Shown here in pieces: positions 1 to 5,940 of a DNA stretch of 14,381 bases (within the stretch, counting starts at the first letter, position 1; each line of letters opens with the position of its first letter). Both the position numbers and the translations under genes were made by a program. Source of the stretch: CAYTWW01 sp043801855 (GTDB taxonomy: Archaea; Nanobdellota; Nanobdellia; Woesearchaeales; GW2011-AR15); NCBI GenBank assembly GCA_043801855.1, contig JAZDLQ010000044.1, positions 1 through 14,381 on the forward strand, written 5' to 3'. A model generated the notes under the pieces. It saw only the letters and a program-made list of their open reading frames with translations. It was not told the DNA's origin and did no database searches.

Positions 1-218
1 TGATTTTGGTCTGCTTCTCTTATCTTTATTAGCTTAGAAATATAAAAGAAGAACTTATTTTTATTTTCTTGGTCGCATCTTTCGCATATTCATCTGACGG
101 GCTAAAGCCCGCAGGTTTCTATGCTATGCTTCCCCTAAAAAGGAGAATTAAGATAAACCTAGTTTCTTGTATTATTTAAATGATAATTATTAAATAAAAG
201 GCTTAATTAGCAGTAAAT
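1..218. other. Intergenic region with a small GC hairpin
   Basis: No gene is recognised here. The only structure seen is a 5-bp hairpin, CGGGC-TAAA-GCCCG at 98-111, GC-rich against an AT-rich background. It could be the end of an upstream transcript. TTAAATAAAA at 190-199 lies about 25 bases before the ATG at 219 and would suit as a TATA box for that gene. Confidence 0.4.
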
Positions 219-488
219 ATGCTTTATCATGCAATCACTCAGGAAGAGATCAATGCGATAATCGACGCTATTGTAAAAGGGGATGTAAAATCTAAAATAA
301 TGCCTTCGCAGCTTGAAGAAACTCTGATCATGATTAATCAACTAATTATACCATTGCAGGCAATCGCTCCACCTCAATTTCCTGAAGAATGGGGAACTGC
401 TAGAGAAGTTCTTGCTGCTGAAGCTGCACTTGGAATACCAAGGCTTAAGTATTTTTCAAAGCCAAGGATTGAAAAGAGCTATTTTTGA
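219..488 (+). CDS. Small hypothetical protein, 89 aa
   Basis: I do not recognise this family. The protein is mostly helical in character, with an acidic first half (residues about 6-30), a hydrophobic stretch around residues 36-52 (MINQLIIPLQAIAPP) too broken by polar and proline residues to be a clear membrane helix, and a basic C-terminus. No metal-binding motif, signal peptide or nucleotide-binding loop is visible. It stands alone: the next feature is the tRNA-Tyr gene 66 bases downstream. An AT-rich TATA-like element at 190-199 about 25 bases upstream and the lack of a Shine-Dalgarno suggest a leaderless message starting at the ATG. Codon use resembles the neighbours, so it is probably real, but its size and lack of known relatives leave doubt. 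Confidence 0.5.
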   Translation: MLYHAITQEEINAIIDAIVKGDVKSKIMPSQLEETLIMINQLIIPLQAIAPPQFPEEWGTAREVLAAEAALGIPRLKYFSKPRIEKSYF

Positions 489-554
489 TAATTCAAAAAC
501 TCTCTCCGAAATATTTAAAAGCAGGACAAATTTTCTTTCTGAGGAGATAATTTT

Positions 555-688
555 CCCTCCCTAGCTCAGCGGTAGAGCGTTCGGCTGTAGAAAATACATG
601 CGCTGCATTGACATTGCCATATGGCACAAGGATGAAATAGCAGTCAGCTGATACCGAAAAGTCCCCGGTTCAAGTCTGGGGGGAGGGA
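555..688 (+). tRNA. tRNA-Tyr (anticodon GTA) with intron
   Basis: A full cloverleaf is seen once 62 bases are removed. Acceptor CCCTCCC (555-561) pairs with GGGAGGG (681-687), discriminator A688. D-stem is GCTC/GAGC (564-567/575-578). Anticodon stem TTCGG (580-584) pairs with CCGAA (654-658). T-stem CCCGG/CTGGG surrounds loop TTCAAGT (669-675). The anticodon is GTA at 587-589. The mature length is 72 without CCA, which is not encoded. The C1:G72 pair is the archaeal/eukaryal tyrosine identity element and supports the assignment. A TATA-like AAATATTTAAAAG lies about 35-45 bases upstream. Confidence 0.93.
591..652 (+). other. Intron of tRNA-Tyr at position 37/38
   Basis: The 62-base insertion sits after G590 (position 37) and before A653 (position 38), the standard archaeal intron site. 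Splice-site folding fits an archaeal bulge-helix-bulge: 3-base bulges A589-G590|A591 and A651-T652|A653 are each cut after the second base, joined by a short helix (585-588 with 647-650) that has one T-T mismatch and one G-T pair, so it is a relaxed form. Inside the intron is a perfect 12-base palindrome, TGCCATATGGCA (615-626), and a small ATGC/GCAT hairpin (598-608). The exact ends are inferred from loop length and the motif. Confidence 0.8.
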
Positions 689-748
689 CTTTATTTTACT
701 AACAATTTTACTGACAAGTTATCACATGTAAAAATTTTATACAAAATA

Positions 749-760
749 TTTATATATAAA
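749..760 (+). promoter_or_regulatory. TATA box of the radical SAM gene
   Basis: TTTATATATAAA is a strong archaeal TATA box. Its centre predicts transcription starting near 779-783, just before or at the proposed TTG start at 787, so the transcript would have almost no leader. No Shine-Dalgarno lies before that TTG. Confidence 0.6.
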
Positions 761-786
761 TTAAATTTGTTTTTCTATGAAATTAT

Positions 787-2046
787 TTGAAACGCATACG
801 AAGAGAAAGCATAATTGGACTCAATGGGACGGAACATAATTTTTGGCTTTTGAGCGATCCGTATAATGATACCATTACAAAGGTTGTCGAGCCAAAAAGG
901 ATCCAATGCCTTGATGAAATTGTTTCTTCAGATGATATTTCAGCTTTGGAAAGTAATTTAGGGGGATTAGCAACAGGAAAATATCCTCAAGTAAGAGCAT
1001 GGACATTGCCACCAGTTATTAATGCTTACTCTGCGCCAATAAAAGTATTTTTCAATCCGAATAATAGGTGCCCTTATTCATGCATTACTTGCATGAACAG
1101 CGGTATGGGATACAGTAACCTTCCCCCCAATGTTGCTGACGAGGTATTTAGGCAAATAATAGAAATGCCAATTTTTGCAGTCAAAATTGCAGGGGGAGAG
1201 CCGACTATCATGAATAATTTCTTTAAATATGCAGCGCAAGCTGTAGGTCAAGGTATAAAAGTTTCAACAACAACAAGTGGAGTAAATGTGACGGAGGAAT
1301 GGGCAGAAGAAGCAAAGAAATTGGGTATCAAGGTAACTGTAAGTCTGGATGGGCCAAAGAAAATTAGCGATATCCAAAGACCAGGTACATATGAAGCTGC
1401 AATTCAGGCTATTTCATTATTTAAGAGGATAAATTATCCTGTAATAATAAATATGGTGCATACAAAATACAACAATTCTGTTCCTATTATCGATAGGATG
1501 TTTGATATTGCAAGAGAAAATGGGGCAAGAGGCATAGAGCTGTCAATCCTGAGGCCATCCGGTGGAGGACTATGCAATGATCTATGGATTCCTGATGGGC
1601 AGTATCAGGATGGAACTGTTGCGATGGTGGTAGGTAGAGTAAGACATCATCCTTATATAAATCAATATGGATTGGTTACCCATGTAAACAGAAATGTTTT
1701 GCCAGGTAAAGAAGTATATGTACTTCCCATAGAAGAAATATTTAATGTGCACTGCAGCGCTGGCTGGGCTAATATGGGCATTAATGCTGATGGTAGTATT
1801 GATACCTGCATGTTTTTGCCTCCAGATTATCTTCCAGCGGCGTCAGTTTTATCTGATGAACTCTTTTCAGATAACCAATACCTCCTTCATGTTTGGCAAA
1901 ACGATCCCACAATTGCTAGACTCAGAGCATATAATATTGCCAGGAAGGGATGCTCAAAGTGCGAATTTCCTAAAAGCCCCCTTGTGATGGGATGTATGGC
2001 AATGGAACAATATTTAGGTCATGATCCGTCTCATAACCTTCATTGA
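787..2046 (+). CDS. Radical SAM protein with C-terminal SPASM/twitch-like Cys cluster
   Basis: This 419-aa protein carries the radical SAM signature CPYSCITC (Cys95, Cys99, Cys102, a CX3CX2C), which binds the [4Fe-4S] cluster that cleaves S-adenosylmethionine. GGEPT (136-140) is the SAM-contacting motif. The C-terminal part has Cys323, Cys341 (in a G-x4-C), Cys389, Cys392 and Cys403, a pattern like the SPASM/twitch auxiliary cluster of PqqE, NirJ/AhbC and peptide-maturing enzymes. The ending GCMAMEQYLGHDPSH resembles the end of those proteins, but Ser stands where the final Cys is usual. An uncommon N-terminal extension of about 85 residues precedes the radical SAM core. The start is TTG; an in-frame TGA at 778-780 rules out anything further upstream. 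No substrate peptide or partner enzyme is visible nearby, so the substrate is unknown. Confidence 0.85.
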   Translation: MKRIRRESIIGLNGTEHNFWLLSDPYNDTITKVVEPKRIQCLDEIVSSDDISALESNLGGLATGKYPQVRAWTLPPVINAYSAPIKVFFNPNNRCPYSCITCMNSGMGYSNLPPNVADEVFRQIIEMPIFAVKIAGGEPTIMNNFFKYAAQAVGQGIKVSTTTSGVNVTEEWAEEAKKLGIKVTVSLDGPKKISDIQRPGTYEAAIQAISLFKRINYPVIINMVHTKYNNSVPIIDRMFDIARENGARGIELSILRPSGGGLCNDLWIPDGQYQDGTVAMVVGRVRHHPYINQYGLVTHVNRNVLPGKEVYVLPIEEIFNVHCSAGWANMGINADGSIDTCMFLPPDYLPAASVLSDELFSDNQYLLHVWQNDPTIARLRAYNIARKGCSKCEFPKSPLVMGCMAMEQYLGHDPSHNLH

Positions 2047-2149
2047 AAATGATTACTCTTAATTCACATAATTAAAGAATACAAAACAAATACAAAACAG
2101 CAATCTTTATAAACAGTCAAATTTTCCGTAACCAAATGCCGTTACTTTT

Positions 2150-2190
2150 CTTATAGAAAAATCTTTTTCAGCATATGAGTTTTCTATAAG
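2150..2190 (+). promoter_or_regulatory. Inverted repeat containing the probable tRNA-Asp promoter
   Basis: CTTATAGAAAA (2150-2160) and TTTTCTATAAG (2180-2190) are perfect 11-bp inverted copies around a 19-base centre. The right arm contains a TATA-like CTATAAG about 22 bases before tRNA-Asp; the left arm reads as a TATA box toward the left. It may be a tRNA promoter with a symmetric control site. Another TATA-like CTTTATAAAC lies at 2105-2114. Confidence 0.45.
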
Positions 2191-2208
2191 GAGCAGAAAT
2201 AGAGGGAT

Positions 2209-2281
2209 GCCCTGGTAGTGTAGCGGCCTATCATAGAGCCCTGTCACGGCTCTGACCCGGGTTCGAATCCCGGCTAGGGCG
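2209..2281 (+). tRNA. tRNA-Asp (anticodon GTC)
   Basis: The 73-base gene folds completely without an intron. Acceptor GCCCTGG (2209-2215) pairs with CTAGGGC (2274-2280) with one G-T pair; discriminator G2281 is the expected aspartate determinant. Anticodon stem GAGCC/GGCTC (2236-2240/2248-2252) frames the loop CTGTCAC with anticodon GTC at 2243-2245. T-stem CCGGG/CCCGG surrounds TTCGAAT (2262-2268). CCA is not encoded. tRNA-Lys starts 8 bases further on, so the two are probably made as one precursor. Confidence 0.95.
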
Positions 2282-2289
2282 CTTTCAAT

Positions 2290-2378
2290 GGGCCGGTAGC
2301 TCAGCTTGGTAGAGCACCTCACTTTTAATGAGGTGGTCGCGAGTTCGAATATAATAATCGAAAGTCTCGTCCGGCCCA
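2290..2378 (+). tRNA. tRNA-Lys (anticodon TTT) with a T-loop insertion
   Basis: Acceptor GGGCCGG (2290-2296) pairs with CCGGCCC (2371-2377), discriminator A2378. D-stem GCTC/GAGC lies at 2299-2302/2312-2315. Anticodon stem CCTCA/TGAGG frames loop CTTTTAA with anticodon TTT at 2324-2326. T-stem GCGAG (2339-2343) pairs with CTCGT (2366-2370) with one G-T pair. The T-loop in the gene is 22 bases instead of 7; removing 2350-2364 gives the normal TTCGAAT and a 74-base tRNA. All other parts are regular, so this is read as a functional gene with a noncanonical intron rather than a pseudogene. rpoH begins 25 bases downstream. Confidence 0.88.
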
Positions 2379-2386
2379 TATATATT
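2349..2386 (+). promoter_or_regulatory. Candidate core promoter for the RNA polymerase operon
   Basis: Only 25 bases separate tRNA-Lys from the rpoH ATG, so the operon must either be read through from the tRNAs or use a promoter overlapping them. Two TATA-like elements fit: ATATAATAA (2349-2357) inside the tRNA-Lys intron, predicting a start just after the tRNA end, and ATATATATTT (2378-2387), predicting a start close to the ATG at 2404. The sequence alone does not decide. Confidence 0.35.
2350..2364 (+). other. 15-base noncanonical intron in the T-loop (position 59/60)
   Basis: The T-loop strand contains TTCGA (2344-2348) and TCGAA (2358-2362), which are complementary. With the T-stem below, this leaves a 3-base bulge AGT (2363-2365) next to the helix and A-A-T (2348-2350) on the other side. 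Cutting each bulge after its second base, as the archaeal splicing endonuclease does, removes exactly 15 bases and restores TTCGAAT. Short introns at position 59 are known in Thermoproteota and Thaumarchaeota. The splice reading is inference from structure. Confidence 0.72.
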
Positions 2387-2403
2387 TCAAGGTGAATACA
2401 CTT

Positions 2404-2643
2404 ATGAAAGATGAATTTGATATAACAAAACACATTCTCGTCCCAAAGCACGTTTTATTGAGTAAAAAAGACACAGCAGACCTTCTTGACAAATACAAAA
2501 TTACTGTCAATGAGTTGCCAAGAATATCTATAACAGACCCAGCCATTAAAGCATTGAAAGCTGAACTTAATGATGTTATTAAAATCACAAGAAAAAGCCC
2601 AACTTCCGGGGAAACTGTATTCTATAGAAGGGTTGTAAAATGA
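2404..2643 (+). CDS. rpoH: DNA-directed RNA polymerase subunit H (Rpo5)
   Basis: This is the archaeal counterpart of the C-terminal assembly domain of eukaryotic Rpb5, part of the polymerase jaw that grips downstream DNA. The family signatures are intact: HILVPKH near the start, LPRISITDPAIKAL in the middle, and the ending YRRVVK. At 79 aa it has the usual length. I chose ATG 2404 rather than GTG 2392 because GGTGA at 2391-2395 is a good Shine-Dalgarno nine bases before the ATG and would be consumed by the earlier start. It is the first gene of the operon, and its stop overlaps the start of rpoB2 (ATGA), so translation of the two is probably coupled. Confidence 0.95.
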   Translation: MKDEFDITKHILVPKHVLLSKKDTADLLDKYKITVNELPRISITDPAIKALKAELNDVIKITRKSPTSGETVFYRRVVK

Positions 2644-4121
2644 AATCAAGACATATTATCGCGCAAAAATATTTCGAGGAAAACTCACTTGTTTATTCAG
2701 ATATTGAATCATTTAACAGTTTTATAGAAACTGAGCTTCAGAAAATAGTTGACGAGAACGGAACAATCCTGCCAACAATTATCCCTCATACAATTGATGA
2801 ATTCAAGATAAAGTTTGAAAAAGTAACTGTAGGAAGGCCGGAAATTACTGAGGCTGACGGAAGCAAAAGGCCAATCTACCCTGTTGAAGCAAGGCTAAGG
2901 AAAATCTCATATTCTGCGCCTATTTGGATTGAAGCAAGTGCCCACGTCGACGGCATACAAAGAGAGTCATTCAAGACAATGGTAGGTACTCTTCCAATAA
3001 TGCTTAAATCAAAATATTGCCATCTGAGCAATATGACAAAAGAAGAGCTTATTGCAAAAGGAGAAGATCCCTATGACCCCGGCGGCTATTTCATTATCAA
3101 CGGAACTGAAAAAGTCCTAATCAGCGTCGAGGATTTGGCTCCAAACAAGATGCTTGTAGAGAAAAATCAGTTGGGCGTAACTGAATGGACAGGCAAATTG
3201 TTCAGCGAATTCGGCTCATACAAAATCCCTCACACAATTGAGAAGATGAAAGATGACATTTTCTATCTAACATTCACGAGAGTAAAAAGAATACCTGTAA
3301 TAATTATAGTTAAAGCTCTTGGCTTAATAAAAGATGAAGAGATAATGAGTTTTATTAATACTGAGTTTAAAGATGAAGTTTTCATCAATCTTTTTGAGTT
3401 TGTCGATATTAAAACCGAAGAAGATGCTCTTGATCTTGTCGCTAAAAAAATAGGTATAACACAATCAAGAGAGATAAGGATAGAAAGGATGAGAGAAATC
3501 CTAGATAAGTATCTGCTGCCTCATCTTGGAATCACAAAAAATGACAGGCTCTTTAAAGCATATAACCTTTGCAAACTCACAAAAAGATATATTGCAGTAA
3601 CTCATGGTGTAGCGAGTGAAGATGATAAAGATCATTATATGAATAAAAGGCTGAAATTATCCGGTGTTTTACTAGCAGATCTTTTCAGAGTCAACTTAAA
3701 AGTCCTTATTGGAGACTTGCTTTATAATTTCCAGAGAATTGTAAAAAGAGGAAAATTTCCGTCCATCAAAGTGATAATCAGAGACAAGCTTCTTACCCAG
3801 AGAATATATAGCAGCATGGCAACAGGAAACTGGGTTGGCGGCAGGAAAGGTATTTCCCAAAGAATACAAAGACTAAACAACCTTGAGACACTTTCTCATC
3901 TGCAAAGAGTAGTATCTCCTCTTTCAGCAAGCCAGGAAAATTTCGAGGCTAGAGCGCTTCACTCAACTCATCTCGGAAGACTCTGCCCAATTGAGACTCC
4001 TGAAGGTACAAATATCGGCCTTCGAAAAAATCTTGCTCTTTTTGCTAATATCTCGCCAGATGTTTCTGAAGAGAGTATTGTAAAAAGCCTAAAAAGCATA
4101 GGCGCTAAAACAATCAGGTGA
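2640..4121 (+). CDS. rpoB2: RNA polymerase subunit B'' (Rpo2N)
   Basis: This is the N-terminal half of the second-largest RNA polymerase subunit (bacterial beta, eukaryotic Rpb2). At 493 aa it is the usual size for a split B subunit. It covers the protrusion, lobe and fork regions. Diagnostic stretches include YDPGGYFIINGTEKVL near residues 145-160 and, close to the end, HLGRLCPIETPEGTNIGL (CPIETPEG at 449-456), a universally conserved fork segment. The protein ends soon after this motif, the standard archaeal split point, and the B' half follows at once. Start codon ATG overlaps the rpoH stop by 4 bases. The split is seen in many euryarchaea and DPANN and is not a frameshift: the second half has its own ribosome binding site. 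Confidence 0.97.
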   Translation: MKSRHIIAQKYFEENSLVYSDIESFNSFIETELQKIVDENGTILPTIIPHTIDEFKIKFEKVTVGRPEITEADGSKRPIYPVEARLRKISYSAPIWIEASAHVDGIQRESFKTMVGTLPIMLKSKYCHLSNMTKEELIAKGEDPYDPGGYFIINGTEKVLISVEDLAPNKMLVEKNQLGVTEWTGKLFSEFGSYKIPHTIEKMKDDIFYLTFTRVKRIPVIIIVKALGLIKDEEIMSFINTEFKDEVFINLFEFVDIKTEEDALDLVAKKIGITQSREIRIERMREILDKYLLPHLGITKNDRLFKAYNLCKLTKRYIAVTHGVASEDDKDHYMNKRLKLSGVLLADLFRVNLKVLIGDLLYNFQRIVKRGKFPSIKVIIRDKLLTQRIYSSMATGNWVGGRKGISQRIQRLNNLETLSHLQRVVSPLSASQENFEARALHSTHLGRLCPIETPEGTNIGLRKNLALFANISPDVSEESIVKSLKSIGAKTIR

Positions 4122-4126
4122 TAATA

Positions 4127-5929
4127 ATGACAGATATATTCCTTAATGGCAAATTCATTGCAGAAACAGACAATCCAAAGCTTCTTGTTACAAACTTTGT
4201 TGAAGAGAGAAGGAAAAATAAAGTACCTCCTTCTGTCAATATATTTTATGACGAGAAAATGGATGTTGTACAGATAGAAAGCTCAAACGGAAGGGTTCTT
4301 AGGCCGCTAATTGTTGTAAAAAACGGATTACCTGCGTTAACCGATAAGCATATTGAGCAGATTGAAAAAAAAGAGATTGGTTTTTCTGATCTTGTAAAGC
4401 AGGGAGTCATTGAATTCCTTGACGCAATGGAAGAGGAAAACGCCCTTGTTGCATTTTATGAAGATGAAGTAACTGATAAACACACTCACCTTGAGATTGT
4501 TCCTCTGGGAATTCTTGGTCTATGCGCAAGCTTAGTTCCATATGGTAATTTCAACCAGTCAACAAGGCTCAATGCAGGAGCTAAAAACCAAAAGCAGGCA
4601 CTTGGATTTTATGTAAGTAATTACCTGTTAAGAATGGATATGGATGTAAATCTGCTACATACACCGCAAGTTCCACTAGTCAAAACAATAATGCATGATT
4701 TTTCACATTATGAAAAGCACCCATCCGGACAAAACGTTGTTGTTGCTGTGCTTAGCTTCGATGGCTACAACATGGAAGATTCAATTATTATCAACAAGGG
4801 ATCCATTGAAAGGGGCCTTGGAAGATCTACTTATTATAGGCCAGTAATTAGCGAAGAGCTGCGATATTCAGGCGGCTTAATTGATGAAGTGTCTATTCCT
4901 GATAAGGATGTAAAAGGCTATAAATCTGAAAGAGATTACAGGTTTTTAGAAGAAGATGGAATAATTTATCCTGAATCTGTTGTTGCTGAAGGAGACGTAA
5001 TTATAGGTAAGACAAGCCCACCAAGATTCCTTAGCAGCCTTGATGAATACAACCTTGCACAGAGCTCAAGAAGAGAGTCATCAATGACCCTTAAACATGG
5101 CGAACGAGGAATTGTTGATTTTGTTATAATCACTGAAAATGAAGAAGGAAATAAGCTGGTACAGGTTAGAGTAAGAGACCAGAGAATCCCAGAGATTGGA
5201 GATAAATTTACTTCCAGGCACGGCCAAAAAGGCGTTATTGGTATGATTGTACCACAGGAAGACATGCCATTTAGCGCAAACGGAATAGTCCCTGATTTAT
5301 TGTTTAATCCGCATGGTATTCCTTCAAGAATGACTATGGCTCATCTTGTTGAAATGGTTGGCGGAAAAGTCGGCGCATTAAGCGGAAGATTTATTGACGG
5401 CACAACCTTTGAATCTGAAACAGAAGAGTCACTGCGAAAAGAGCTTTTATCTCTTGGTTTCAAAGAAGATGGAGCAGAGACATTCTATAATGGCAGGACA
5501 GGCGAAAAGTTTAATGCTAAGATTTTTGTCGGAAATATGTATTATCTTAAATTAAAGCATATGGTCGCAAATAAGGTTCACGCAAGGGCAAGAGGCCCAA
5601 TCCAGCTTCTAACAAGGCAGCCTACTGAAGGTAGAGCCAAAGAAGGCGGCTTAAGGCTTGGAGAGATGGAGAAAGATACTTTTGTTGCGCATGGAGCATC
5701 ACTACTATTGAAAGAGAGATTTGATTCAGACAGGACAATTGTACCTGTTTGCGATGAATGCGGACTAATTGCTGTATATAATGAATTCAAGAATAAATCA
5801 TTTTGTCCAATTTGTGGTGACAATGTAACTGTATCAAATATTGAAATCAGCTATGCATTCAAGCTTATGCTTGATGAATTCAAAGCCCTTGGAATATATC
5901 CAAAACTTATATTGAAGGAGAAATTTTAG
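4127..5929 (+). CDS. rpoB1: RNA polymerase subunit B' (Rpo2C)
   Basis: C-terminal half of the second-largest polymerase subunit, about 600 aa, holding part of the catalytic centre and the clamp connection. Conserved blocks in order: SFDGYNMEDSIIIN near residue 210, GDKFTSRHGQKG from about 358, PHGIPSRMTMAHLVEM, and the region HARARGPIQLLTRQP before GGLRLGEMEKD. A zinc ribbon closes the protein: Cys542, Cys545, Cys560, Cys563. I prefer ATG 4127 over GTG 4118 because GGTGAT (4117-4122), an ideal archaeal Shine-Dalgarno, overlaps the earlier codon and lies five bases before the ATG. The Shine-Dalgarno also spans the rpoB2 stop, so the two halves are probably translated in balanced amounts. Confidence 0.96.
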   Translation: MTDIFLNGKFIAETDNPKLLVTNFVEERRKNKVPPSVNIFYDEKMDVVQIESSNGRVLRPLIVVKNGLPALTDKHIEQIEKKEIGFSDLVKQGVIEFLDAMEEENALVAFYEDEVTDKHTHLEIVPLGILGLCASLVPYGNFNQSTRLNAGAKNQKQALGFYVSNYLLRMDMDVNLLHTPQVPLVKTIMHDFSHYEKHPSGQNVVVAVLSFDGYNMEDSIIINKGSIERGLGRSTYYRPVISEELRYSGGLIDEVSIPDKDVKGYKSERDYRFLEEDGIIYPESVVAEGDVIIGKTSPPRFLSSLDEYNLAQSSRRESSMTLKHGERGIVDFVIITENEEGNKLVQVRVRDQRIPEIGDKFTSRHGQKGVIGMIVPQEDMPFSANGIVPDLLFNPHGIPSRMTMAHLVEMVGGKVGALSGRFIDGTTFESETEESLRKELLSLGFKEDGAETFYNGRTGEKFNAKIFVGNMYYLKLKHMVANKVHARARGPIQLLTRQPTEGRAKEGGLRLGEMEKDTFVAHGASLLLKERFDSDRTIVPVCDECGLIAVYNEFKNKSFCPICGDNVTVSNIEISYAFKLMLDEFKALGIYPKLILKEKF

Positions 5930-5940
5930 GTTGTGTCAAA

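Noticed and set aside
219..488. The 89-aa ORF as a precursor peptide for the radical SAM enzyme
   Set aside because: No leader/core layout, no Cys- or Gly-rich tail, and the two genes are separated by the tRNA-Tyr gene and an independent promoter.
2290..2378. tRNA-Lys as a pseudogene
   Set aside because: All stems and invariant bases are intact, and the insertion folds exactly like a removable archaeal intron, so loss of function is the less likely reading.
4118..4121. rpoB as a frameshifted single gene
   Set aside because: The B''/B' split lies at the usual archaeal site and the second half has an ideal GGTGAT ribosome binding site before ATG 4127.
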